64,000 nt of DNA, taken from assembly GCF_001638985.1 (NCBI RefSeq), contig NW_017265136.1, positions 1,322,726 through 1,386,725 of the forward strand, read 5' to 3'. Source of the stretch: Phycomyces blakesleeanus NRRL 1555(-). Lineage: Eukaryota; Mucoromycota; Mucoromycetes; Mucorales; Phycomycetaceae. The notes beneath the pieces were generated by a model, which worked only from the letters and a program-made list of their open reading frames with translations, did no database searches and had not been told where the DNA came from. The position numbers and the translations under genes are program-made. Shown here in pieces: positions 35,320 to 47,160 of the stretch (position 1 is the stretch's first letter; each line of letters starts with the position of its first letter).

Positions 35320-35988
35320 TCAATCAGAGGAAGAAGTTTTGTGGATTCGTAACAAGCGTTGTCTTTCGCGTGTGCGGATGGCCTGGCGTCTGTTCTGGAA
35401 CCAGATCTGGACAGTTCTGGGACTCATGCCAAGCTGTCTGCCCAATTCGACTCTCATCTGAGTGGAGGGGAAGAAGGTGCGTTCGAATACTCTATTCAGG
35501 ACCTCGAGCTGCTTGGAATTGGCTCTTCTGCGCTTGGCCTTCAAGGGAAGGTTACCGTGTTCATCAAGTTCATCGGTATCATCGTCGTCGTCGTCTTCAT
35601 CTTCTTCTGACATTGGGGTCGAAGCTCTGGAATTGTCAAGGAGCATCTTTTGGTGGGAGTGGTGGTGGGGGTGGTGGTGGTGGTTCCAAATGACAGGTTC
35701 TTGGATTGGTTTATGAGAGTTCCAGACAGAGGTGGGGGGAGGGGTATTACGGCCATTGTTCAAGGGGAATGGATAGCTGGTGTATGAGGATGTGACACTG
35801 GCAGGTGAGGGAGTGAGTGAAGGAGAAAGCGAAGGACTCTTGGGTGAATCGTAGGAACAGAGAAGGTTGGAGATGTCGAGTACAGCTGGACGCCTGCGTG
35901 GCTGTTGATGTTGATGTTGATTTTGGATTTGCTGTTGCTGTTGCTGTTGTCGAGCTTCGCAATTCAAGAGATTTGATACAGAAAGCAT
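35320..35988 (-). CDS. Homeodomain transcription factor
   Basis: Single-exon gene, 222 residues. The homeodomain is near the C-terminus (~residues 150-209): RRRANSKQLEVLNRVFERTF, FPSTQMRVELGRQLGMSPRT and the recognition helix VQIWFQNRRQAIRTRER with the invariant WFQN. The sequence is of the typical (60-residue) class, most like the fungal PHO2/YOX1/Hoy1 group rather than TALE mating-type proteins. Upstream there are short conserved-looking motifs SVSNLLN and LDISNLL, a poly-Q/QH tract, a Ser-Pro stretch, an HHHHPHHHSHQ cluster and an acidic EEDEDDDDDDTDELDE box just before the homeodomain. The start is the first ATG, MLSVSNLLNC. DNA-binding target is unknown. Confidence 0.88.
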   Translation of the reverse strand: MLSVSNLLNCEARQQQQQQQIQNQHQHQQPRRRPAVLDISNLLCSYDSPKSPSLSPSLTPSPASVTSSYTSYPFPLNNGRNTPPPTSVWNSHKPIQEPVIWNHHHHPHHHSHQKMLLDNSRASTPMSEEDEDDDDDDTDELDEHGNLPLKAKRRRANSKQLEVLNRVFERTFFPSTQMRVELGRQLGMSPRTVQIWFQNRRQAIRTRERQRLLRIHKTSSSD

Positions 35989-37589
35989 GATTTATATGTA
36001 TTATGTTGAAATGTTGATGTCTTGATGTGTGTGTATAATATATATATATATATATATAATATATATTCTATATATTCTATATATATATATATATTATGAA
36101 AGATGATTGATAATAAATAATAAAAGAAGTAAAAACAAAAAGATGATGAAATAAAAGAAAGGTTTATAAAGAAAAATAAATAAATATAATAAAAGCAACA
36201 CTAAAACTGGTTCCCCAAATGTGGGCCGATATTTGCCCTTCAAGTGTTACAAAATACGGGTCTGGCACAACGGATCTAATATATATTTAAAAAAGATTTT
36301 ATTGTATTTTTATTGTATATTAGCAATAGGAATAACAATAGTAATAGTAATAGTGTGTAGTATACGTAGTGTGTTTAATAAATTAAGGAATTGAATGACA
36401 CGTTTCTTACTTATATAAAGTATAAAATAAAATTTCCCATCGATGTATTTATTTATTTATTCTTTCATTACTTACACATCACCCACACAGCTAGAGGACT
36501 TGTGTTTTCCGGAGTTATCCGGTTCATTGATAATTTCCTTTTCCGTCCAGGTGGATTCTACACAGACAAATCTCCGCAAGAAAATAGAATACAAAAAAAA
36601 AATGAGGACCATCTTTTCTTTTCTTTTTTTTGTGTTTTAAAAATAATAGTAATATTTATATTATTATTATTATTATATGTTTTTAATAAGATTTGTATAT
36701 AAATAAAATAAACCGATTTACTAAGAACACGCACTATAGACATTACATACAAATCAGACAAAAGTATATATTTTTTCTCGATTGAATTTCGATTCAAATA
36801 TCAATAATTGTTATTTATTTTGACTTACACTTTGACTTTATTTCTTTCTTTTTAAAACTCACCAATAACATGTGGTTATCATAATAAGAACAATAACATC
36901 AAGATAATTTATTAGATAGTTAAAATAAAATAAAATAAAAGTAAGCAAAGTGGCTTTTTTGGTTATATCTTATATCTTATATATATTCAGTATATCCATA
37001 CAGGAAATGATTTGCGCAAATTATTATTATCAACGTATTTTATATATTTAGATACAAAAACTAAAAAAGCAACAACAACAAACTCTTTCTCCCCCCAAGA
37101 TTTCTCTTTTTTTTTTATTTATTTATTTAGGATTTTAAAATAAGTTTTTTTTTTTTTTTAAAAAAAAAGTGGCGTGAGCTTTTTTCATTTTCTTTTTAGT
37201 TTAGTTTTTTTTTTTTTTTTTGACATTATTTCAGTTACCCAGGCAACCAAAGAAAAAAAAAATATAATTCTTTTTTTACCCTGTTTGTACCTCCACCATG
37301 CACTACAAATACCTTTACTAGTCAACCCAATTCTGCATTTGTTGTCTTTCTACACTTGTTCAAGTGCCGGTGTACGTGGCAAACTTTTACTAAAAGCGGT
37401 TAATCACCGGCTTATATGTTCAAAAGAACAAAGGAAAAGGAATAAAGAATATTGTTGTTATTATTATTATTATAGATAGACAGATAGATAAAAGTTTCTC
37501 TTTTCTTTTTTTAAAAAAAAATGTTTATTGTACTAATATTCATAAATATTGAAACAATTGAAACAATTGAAACAAGATGATAACATTTT

Positions 37590-37622
<33 letters not shown>

Positions 37623-37989
37623 TATTAAATTAAATTTAATTTAAATTATTTATTTTTGACTGTCACAAAAATAATAAAAATATAGCTTCTTGAATTTGCA
37701 TTGCATTAATCAAAGCATAACAAGACAAACAACAACCTTAACAACTTCAAGGCACGTTTATACACCTTGTTTATCAATCAATTAACCAAATAATTTTAAG
37801 ATTTACATAAGCAAATAATAATAATTTCAACTTTATCTTGTTTATTTATATTGCTATTACTATCCCTATCATATCATATTGTATTGTATTATAATATATA
37901 TATATATATATATTTAATAGTCTCCAAGAACAACATTTTTACAATTAGAATTAGATTCCATTGTAGAATCAAGACACAACCAATCTAAC
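35989..37989. promoter_or_regulatory. 2-kb divergent upstream region (homeodomain / Myb-type genes)
   Basis: AT-rich DNA with (TA)n fields (36037-36095), a T15A9 tract (37145-37168), a T7A9 tract (37506-37521) and a T25A5 tract (37593-37622). A small GC-richer patch at 36207-36275 (GGTTCCCCAAATGTGGGCCG...) stands out but was not identified. No gene is supported. Confidence 0.45.
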
Positions 37990-40653
37990 ATGGTAAACCG
38001 TCAAACAAAATAACAATAATAAAAGTAATGGTGCTCTGACTACTACATTAATTCAGGATTCTACAAATGACAATGAGAATAAAATAGCAAAGAAGCGTGC
38101 TTTGGAATCCGACTATGCATCTAATCATGACAATCATTCAACAAAAAAGAAAATTAAAAAAGACAAAAAAGACAAAAAATCTAAAAAAGATAAAAAGGAG
38201 AAAAGAAAGAATAAGGATAAGAACGACAAGAACGACACAAAACACACAGACATACCCGTAGACACACCAAACGTCAAATCTGTCCAAAAGCCCGAGGACA
38301 AACCTATTGCTAAACCTATTGCTAAACCTATTGCTAAACCTATTGCTAAACCTACAGCAGCAAAATCTAAAGAAAAGTCATCCATCAGTAATAAGTACAA
38401 AACCTCGGCATATATTGATAGCGACAGTGACGAGGATGATAGTCTTACAAAGAAACCCAGTCCAGTAAAAACGTCAAACAAAAACAAAAACCCTAATCAG
38501 ATCTACAGTGAAAGTGATAGTGATAGTGACAATGACAATGACATCAATGAGAATATCGCACCTAAAAATACGACTAATCCAGTAAAGCCATCAAGCAGAA
38601 ACCCTAATCAGATCTACAGCGAAAGCGAAAGTGACAGTGACGGTGACAGTGAAAAGAATCCTGTCCCCACAAACACACCAAAAACAGTAAAGCCATCAAG
38701 CAGAAATCCTAATCAGATCTACAGCGAAAGTGACAGTGACAGTGACAGTGACAGTGACAGCGACAATAACAATAACAATAACAATAAAAAAAAGGCTTCA
38801 CTTAAGAAAAACACATCTACAAATGCACCTAAAAGAAAATCTGCACCAGAATACAAATTAAAGGTCAATCGTATTGAGCGACAGGTCCACCGTGAATACA
38901 CAGGCCCGGTCGATGCAAAGACAGCATTTGGTGATAGAGCCTTGAGTGTCGTCAAACATCAAGTATACGATGACTTTTTCTACTCTGATTCTGAGTCTGA
39001 CACGGATTCAGATTCGTCTGATGACGAGAGCGACAAACCCTGGCACAAGAACATGATGAGTCTTCAGACTGTCAACAAAATGGTCAATGATGGACTGTGG
39101 AATGTAAAGACTGGATCCTGGGACAAACAAGAACTCTTGGCTGTAGAAAAACGAGTAAAAAAGTTATGCAGAGTAAGTTTGTTTTGCTTTTTTGGGAGAA
39201 AGAGGGAGTGTTAATCTTATTTTTCTTCTTCTTCCTATTTTGTTAGAGAGAAACGATGTCTATGGCAGATTTTAGAGAATTGCTAGCAAGTGATCACGGT
39301 AATAATAATATTGATTTATGGAAGAAGATTGGTAAGAAATAAATGTATAGTGTATTACGAATGTTAAGCAAAGTATTCTGTGCTTATTATTTATTTATTT
39401 ATTAGCCAAGAAGTGTCCTGATCGTACACTCCATCACATCAAGAAATTAGTGCTTCGTATATACTCCAAAAAAAGCTACAAAGGACTTTGGTCAAAAGAA
39501 GAAGACGAAAGATTGCTCGAGTAAGTTTATATCTGGTGGTACTTGGATGAATCAATGGAACACAATATCTTTTGTATACTAATTTGGGAGTTGAAATAAA
39601 TAGTCTAGTTGAAAATCATGGCCTAAGTTTCAAGGAGATCGAAGAAGAACTGGGCCGAACTTCCCAAATGTGCTCGCAAAGAGTACGAGACCTTAGGCAG
39701 CAATCAGGATCTGGTAAATATAAAATACGCAAATCTTGTTGAATATTTTTTATTAACTTGGGATCAATGGCTTTGCTAATTGGCTATTTCTTTATATATA
39801 GAGAGGCAGAAATGGACTGATACCGAGACACAGCTACTGATCAAAGCAGTCCAAAGAGAAAAGCTGGTTAATGATGATGTTATCTCCTTTGACAGTATTT
39901 CTGTAGCTGTTTTCAATGGCAAACGATCACCAACTCAATGCAGTTACAGATGGTAATTTTTAATTTGTTTGTTTGTTCATTTATCAGAAACAGACACTTG
40001 TTATCATTATCATTGGTATTACCCTTTACCAATCTATTGATTAACTTGGGTGTTTGAACTTTATATACATACATAATTAGGAGTGCTATTAGAGATTCAG
40101 TCCATGGAGGTGTTCTTGAGAAACAAACCTTAGTTGGCAATTCTCCTGAAGTGTTTAAAGCACAAATAATGTTGTTGGAGAGGTAAGACAATAGAATCAC
40201 ACACAAATTCATGTATATATTTATATAATACAAACTAAAATCCTTATATGATATATCTATTAGATTAAAGAGTCAAAAATGTAATCATGAATCAAACCTG
40301 GACTTTTCAAACATACAAGACAAGGATTATCGTGTGTAAGTCTTGCTGCTGTATAAATTGTATTAAAAAAAAATTTGTATTAATTTTTTCTATATATATA
40401 AAAACAATAGAAACCGTTTACTTTCAAGAAAATTTTACTTTAAGGCTCGATCAGCTTTACCCAATTTTGAAAACAGATCTTTAGATGGTGAGATTTTTTC
40501 ATCTATTTTTTTTTTGGGTTAAATTATCTGAGAAATAATTTTTTTTTTATTTTATTTTTTTGAAACTCTCTTTCTCATTTTCATTTCTTTTTCCTAGATA
40601 TTTTGGACACTCTTTTGGATTTACGTCGTGCAATGTTGAAAAGTGTCGAATAA
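37990..40653 (+). CDS. Myb-domain factor, TTF1/Reb1-like, with Lys-rich and SD-repeat N-terminus
   Basis: Probably a DNA-binding factor of the Reb1/TTF1/DMTF1 Myb group, which terminates Pol I transcription and organises rDNA or promoters. Ten exons (37990-37992, 38057-39172, 39247-39331, 39406-39520, 39604-39713, 39802-39952, 40081-40182, 40264-40335, 40411-40487, 40598-40653) sum to 628 residues in frame. Exon 1 is only the ATG. The N-terminus is very Lys-rich (KKDKKDKKSKKDKKEKRKNK), then four KPIA units, then three NPNQIYSESDSDSD-type repeats. The DNA-binding half has WDKQELLAVEKRVKKLC, WKKIAKKCPDRTLHHIKKLV, GLWSKEEDERLLDLVENHG, LSFKEIEEELGRTSQMCSQR, KWTDTETQLLIKAVQ and FNGKRSPTQCSYRWSAIRDS, that is, degenerate tandem Myb repeats. 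Which member of the group it is cannot be settled by eye. Confidence 0.82.
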
Positions 40654-41426
40654 TTAAAAAAAAATAAAAATAAAAAATAAAAAAAATTATAATTATAAAT
40701 GTTCACCATTTCTCAACCCCCCCTTCTTTATATTTTTATTTTATTCTCATAATAATACTAATAATAATAAAGCAAGAAAAATAAAGATCCAATGATGTGC
40801 TGTTTTGGTTGGTTTTTCTTTTCTTCAGTCACCCATCTATTCGTGAGACCTAAAGGTCAGTTGGCGGTTGATTATAGATCGTATCCATCTAAAGTTGTAC
40901 AAACTTTTGGGATTGTATATGCCGCACGTTACACTGTGGAGGATCTTGCCAAACCAATCTCTTACTTCAATTGCAACATCTACATAATCTATATATTTTC
41001 ATTTAACAATCTTGAGAATTTCCTCAAATATATATATATATATATATTTCATTAATTCAATTAAGAAAACTTGCAAGTAATTTTTGAAAAATAAAATTAA
41101 AGGAGACTCTTTTGTATAGATATATACTTCTTCAAGGCAATCTAAGCTTTTTTTCTCTCTCTCTTTAGTCTACGCATTATTGTAGTACAGTACAACATTA
41201 TCTTTGACTTTCTTCTTGTCTTTGTACAACAAGTTAAGCCACTCTCTTTTCCATCTTCTTTTTTTTTTAATCTAAGCACAAACCTTTAGCTTTATTTTGG
41301 TTTGTTTTGGTTTGGTTTGTTATGATTAAGGCACCCTAGATATTTCTTCTTTCTTCTTTCTTTTCTTTTCTTTTCTTTTCTTTTTTTCCCAAGTAAATTT
41401 CACTTACTAAAAAAAAAACAAGAAGA
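40654..41426. other. Intergenic, upstream of the surface-protein gene
   Basis: It contains an 87-codon frame (40792-41055) with no family resemblance and no splice context, and pyrimidine-rich tracts (CTTCTTTCTTTTC, 41345-41390) immediately upstream of the ATG at 41427, as in many fungal promoters/leaders. Confidence 0.55.
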
Positions 41427-43410
41427 ATGGGTATCCAGCGTTGTTTGTTGCTCGGCTCATTGGTGGCCACCGTTCTCTCCTATGTCTCTGCCCAACAGAC
41501 TTCCAACTTGATCGGTGGTCAATGCGTTGAGACCTACGATGCCAATGTCGACTACTTTCCCGATAAGGTGTCAACCTGTGAGTAAACAATAATCTGCTCT
41601 CTTTCTCTCTGTGTGTGTATGGGGGTGTGTACCTGAATTGTGTGCTTCTTATTGTCGTATCAAACAGTAAAGTATAAAAATATATGCGCTTGGGTTAGAT
41701 TGAATTGAGTTGAATTAGATTGAACCGAATTAGCTTGAATTGAACATATTTGTACTCGCATTTGTAGCCGATGACACTGCTAGCTTGTTCACTATCGAGT
41801 ACTTCAAGAACTACAAGTTGGTGACCGATACCCGTAGTGCCTCGACCTATGCTTTGGTCCAGTGTGGAACCCCTACCCCTAGCGATCTTCCCGCCGGAAC
41901 TGAAGTCTATCAGGTTCCAGTTACCAAAGTTGCAGCTTTGCAAACCACTGTAGTTCCTTATATCGAGGTAATATAGCAGTAATACCATATTTATTAATTA
42001 TGAAGATCACCTTATATTAAATCAAAATTAGATGCTTGGTGAAGTTGACACCATCGCCTATGTCGAACTTGGATCTTTTGTTGCTTCAAGCTGTTTCCAG
42101 AATTATCTTTCTGCTGGTAAAATCTCCGAAGTTTCGGTCACAAACATGACTCTTCAGGCCGCACAGCTTGAAACTGTACAGGTTCAGTTTGGTGCTGATC
42201 CTTCAAGCTCTGAAATTGCCAATACCTCTGTGACTACTGACTCCAGCTACGAAGATAATGTTTTGGGCGTAAGTTGTGGGAATTTTTTCTGTGTGTGTGT
42301 TTTTTTTTTAGAGTTATGGTTATAATTAAAAGGATGTACAAAAAAAAAGTATCCTCATACAAGCGAATACACAAATGAACCAAGTTAACTAATAACAATA
42401 ACAATAACAAATTTCTTTTTACATATCCATTGTTATTATCATTTCGGGTTAAAATAGCGCTCTACATGGTTGTCTTACTATGCTGCTTTCTACAATACCG
42501 AGGCTACCGCAAATGAAATTACCAATAGCATCAACACAAACTATGCAAACCTCAAGAAAGCTGCTGCCAGCTACAACCCTAAGCCTGTCGTTGCATGGAC
42601 TACCTACAATGCACCAGATCAGTACAACAACAACACTGCTAGCTGGGCTATCAACGTTCCTGCTTACAAGATTGGCGTTGTTGCCGATGCTGGTAAGATT
42701 AATTGATTATTGGCATAGTAGATTTGGTGGATTAATGTCCTAGTTCAATACAAGACCTAAAAAAGAAAGACATATCTTATTTAACAATAACAATAATATA
42801 ATATAATATTAATGTATATATGTTTTATTTTTTTATAGGTGGACAGGCTTTGGCTCCTGAGACTACTACATTTAGCAACTCTGCTGACTTCTTAAAGGCT
42901 ATTGCTAATGTTGATGTCATTATCGATGAGACCTATATCGCCACCAATCTGACCGACATTCTGGAGAACTACCAGATCCCTCAAAGTGATGTTTCCAAAT
43001 ACAAGTTCTTGACCAACCAGGCCGTATTCCGTGAAGATGGCATTCTGACCCAGACCGGTGGGTTTGATTGGTTCGAGGCCCCAGTTGTTATGGCCGATGC
43101 TCTTTTGGAGGACATCATCCATGCTGTCAACCCCTCTGCCCCCACCGCTGATTACAAGCACAATTGGATCCGCAACGTTGCCAAGGCTGAGACCATTAGC
43201 TACATCGATTCTGCCAGCTGCACGTGGGAAGAAAACGAGAAGAGACCCAACATGGCTGTTACTTTTACTGGAGGTCAATTTGCCCAACCTAGTTACGTTT
43301 CCACTTCTACTACTACTACTTCTGGAGCCTCCACTTCTTCCATTTCTTCTTCTCTGAAGATTGGCTCTCTGGGTGCCACAATTATTGCGGTTTCTTTGAT
43401 GTTTATGTAA
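41427..43410 (+). CDS. Secreted GPI-anchored periplasmic-binding-protein-like surface protein
   Basis: Five exons (41427-41577, 41768-41967, 42032-42268, 42458-42692, 42839-43410) sum to 464 residues. A signal peptide is evident (MGIQRCLLLGSLVATVLSYV then SAQQ). The body resembles the fungal version of the TroA/FepB-like substrate-binding fold: FKNYKLVTDTRSASTYALVQ, VTKVAALQTTVVPYIEMLGE, IAYVELGSFVASSCFQ, DFLKAIANVDVIIDETYI and RNVAKAETISYIDSASCTW. Several N-glycosylation sequons (NMT, NTS, NNT, NLT) are present. The C-terminus is Ser/Thr-rich followed by a hydrophobic tail (LGATIIAVSLMFM) and stop, the pattern of a GPI signal. Ligand unknown; surface siderophore or metal binding is a guess from the fold. 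Codon use is more regular than in neighbouring genes, suggesting strong expression. Confidence 0.8.
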
Positions 43411-46400
43411 CCACACCTTTACTTTTACTCCCCCACCCGCCCTTTCCATTTCCCTCTCCTCCATCTTACCCACTCCCCCCCAAAAGAGAGAGAGAGAGAG
43501 AGAGAAAGGAAACTTTATATTTATATTTATATAATGATACTTAATGATGACAATAACAACAGTAATAATAACAATAATACTATTAATAATAATCGAAATA
43601 AGAAAATGTGTATAAATTATTCCTTTTTTTTAAAAAAAGAAAAAATTATTATTATTTTTGGCGTTTTTGTTTTCTTGATTTGTATATCTTGTCTTTTGGA
43701 CAGGGGACATAACACCCGGCCCTTCAAGAAACATACTTGATTTCTATATATTATCTTTAGTGGTCCGCTAATCCGGGAATATATTTATGCCAAGCACAAC
43801 ACAAGAGGTTAAAATAATAATTATAAAGAAGTTTAAAAAAAATAAATTTACAACATAATTTTTGTTCCCCCAAGTACAAAATTATAAGCTTTTATTTCTT
43901 ACTTTCAACCACATGGCTCATTGTACAATGGCTAAGAATAGAAGAAATGTGGGTAAGATGACGATAAGAAAAAGGGCTAGATAATTCTAAATTATTATTT
44001 GTTTCTTTATTTCTTGTTTTAAAACACCCTAGAAGACCAATTGCCTGTTGAGGATATTCCTTGATACTCTATGATTAAACCCAAAATACACACAAAAAGA
44101 TATATATGTATAAAAGGGGTAGGGATCACAAAGGGTTACAGTGGTGAAAGGATGAACAAACGTAGTACTGTTTGACTTTTCGTTTTATGTCTAGACACTT
44201 CTTGTTATATGTGACAATGATCAAGTTCATTTAATGTAAAATAAATTAAGAGCACACGAAATAATATTTATTTATTGTTTTAATTCATTTATTCATGTAA
44301 TTGTCCTTTTTTTTATTATTAAATAAAATAAAATAAATCATTATTAGTGTTATCCAGGTGGATCTTACTTTTCTGTATGTGTAAAAGATGTATATAAGAA
44401 TTATCATTATTGTTAAAAAGAAAAAATCATCGTAAATAAATATACCTATAATTCTAGCGCATATACACACATTTATGTAAAAATATATAATTGTGTGTAA
44501 AAAAAAAAGTATTTACTTTACTTGCTGGTATATGTATAATCTCATCCTCAAGAGTAACATCTATTTACACTACATATCTACTATGTATCCGACGGAGAAC
44601 ACCAAATAGTCAGTCCTACACATGTGTGCACAGACTGTTTTATTATTTGGCTTGGAAATTATAAGTGTGCCTGATTACCTTTTCAAGGCAGAATTGGATT
44701 ACAAAGTACAACAACAACCAAAAAAAAATAAATTAATACTATATACTATACTATATATAATTCAAGCGCTGATCGCCACGAAAGAAAGTTTTTCGAGAAA
44801 CAGACATTAATTATTTTTATATATCATTTTAGTATCTTGGTATCGGGAACAACTGTAACAAAAGGAGTTCCTGCCGAGGGAGCACAGACAGGGTGCACTC
44901 ATTTTCTTCTTTCTTTGTCCCCCAAACTTATTATTATAAATATAGATATACATATACATAAATATCACACACATTCATACATACGCATAGTGCCCGCGCA
45001 TCAAAGGCGTCTTTTAATTGTAGCCAATAAAAACGCGTCAAAGATAAACAAAACAACAAATGGCGGGAAATAAAGCATTGCGTATTGGCTATTGAGTATA
45101 GTGATTTTTGAATATTTAGCTTTGCAAAAAAAAAAAAAAAACAATATCTGGGTATTAAAAATATATATACAAAACAAAAATGCGCGATTTTTTATTTTAT
45201 TTTAGATTACTTACTATTATCATCTCAATTATACTTCTTTATCTATGGTCAACCAATCTAGTCACACACACAAAAGCAGGGAAAAGTGTCCTATAAATTA
45301 CTTGGCGCCAGAGTAATCTTTAATAATAATAATAATTTCTTTCTCTATATATAAGCGAAAAAACATACATACAAATAAGTCTCACTCTAATCTTCAAACT
45401 TGATTGACTAACTATGTGGTATCTCTTGTTGGACAATGAGAACTCCATTGGTTAGTTTAATCAAACACTTTGGACTTTCAATTCTAATTGACATAGCATA
45501 TTGGCACCTCAAGCAAGAAATTTAAAATAAAGTGCAGTTTTTGGTTTCGGATAGTGCCGAAGTTTTTATTTTGTTTAGAATAATAAGCTGAATAAATATC
45601 AATTTTGATATTATTATTTGTGTTTTTTTTTTTTTTAAAAAAAAAAAGAAGTAAATGAAACCCCCTTTTAACCTGCCTTTTATGAAGATGATGTTGTATA
45701 CAATTAAAGAAGTAGAATAAGAAAAATTGCGCATTTTTTGTATATCTTTGATACTCAGGCGGGCTTATATTATAAAACTCAGATACCGCAATTCTAATAT
45801 TTATTAATTCCGCTTCTGTTACTTTTTTTACGTACCTATTTGTTTATTTACCGCCGTTAAATGGGTTTCTTTACGCTGATTGGTCAGAGCCAAAGGTGTC
45901 ATTCAGCTCGCGGAAACTGTATATTTTATATTTTTATATGTTTATGCTATAATTGATTAAAATAAAATAAAATACAAAATAGAAAGGAATAGAGTTCTAT
46001 ATCTCCCCGCTTCATTTTATTTTATTTTATTTTATTTTGGCTTTAATTTCCTTGCTCAAAAAAATACTCCTTTTATTGGTATTAGTATTATCCTATGCAA
46101 TATATATATATATATTCAAATCGATAGACGGAATCGATAGCATTGAATATACACGCTTTTTTTATATATGAATATTAGTTTTTGTATTTTATATTGAGTT
46201 GGGTTTCACAAAAATAAAAAGGAACAATTTGCTCTTTCTCTTTCTCTTTCTCTTTTTTTTTTTTTTTTTACTTTTTTGTGATGGGTATTTTATTTCCCTC
46301 CTCTTCCTCATGGTTAATATGATAGTAGCCTTTTTTTTTTAAAAGAATTATTCTTTTTCTTTTATCAAAGCAAATGTATATTACAAAGTAGAAAATAAAA

Positions 46401-47160
46401 GACAATAGAAAGTATTCTATATACACACAAACACATATATAAATGCATGCATGTGTGTGTGTGTATGCAAAGCATTATTTTCATACTTGACCATTGTGTT
46501 GAGAACAAACCATAAATAAAGAAACCCCCAACCAACGCCGAGTCTAATGTAGTACATACACATTGATGATGCCCAGAACCAAAATAATAGAACAAAAAAA
46601 AAAGACATTTGGAAGATATGTCCAAAGAACCTTAACCACTCAATTCAATTCAATTTGATTCAATTGAATTTTTAGTTTGCTGTAATTGCGGATCATGTCA
46701 AACAAAATCTCTCTTGTGCAACGAGCTCGGTAATAATACAGAATTATTGCAAATCTAGACAAGACAGCCAGACAGCCAGATAACTACAGATAACCATCCA
46801 GCCAGACTACTGGTTATCTAGACATTCAGACAGTCAGACAGCTAGGTAACCAGGTTCCGGTATATAAAAAGAAAAATAATAAACAATTAATTACCCATAA
46901 CAACGTTGTTCCATTTAATTCTCACAGAAACCCAATCAGTAAAAAACTCATTCACATTCCATTAAAGAGGAAGGAAGGAATTTTATATTTATATTTATAT
47001 ATTCCTTCTTCGTTTGCTTTGGTTAATGAATTTGCCATACAAGACAAACCCCCAAAAAATATAACCTTTATTTTATTCTCATCATGATTCAATTACCCAT
47101 TCAAAGTCCTTGATAAAAATAATAATAAGACATGATTTTAGTATTAATTGGCATGTTTTT
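43411..47160. other. 3.7-kb gene-free region
   Basis: AT-rich, with (AG)n at 43485-43505, an AAT/AAC repeat (43547-43600), T8A7 (43624-43638), T14A11 (45623-45647) and an imperfect CAGACAGCCAGATAAC-type repeat (46757-46858). An isolated first-exon-like piece sits at 45414-45452 (ATG then WYLLLDNENSI and a GTTAGT donor) without a continuing gene. No supported coding region. Confidence 0.55.

Noticed and set aside
40792..41055. 87-codon frame containing QLAVDYRSYPSKVVQTFGIV
   Set aside because: The middle looks protein-like, but it has no family match, ends in TA microsatellite, and sits in the promoter of the surface-protein gene.
43758..43780. AGTGGTCCGCTAATCCGGG, similar to a pogo/Tigger transposon end
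   Set aside because: Only one end seen; no inverted partner or TA pair within 2 kb.
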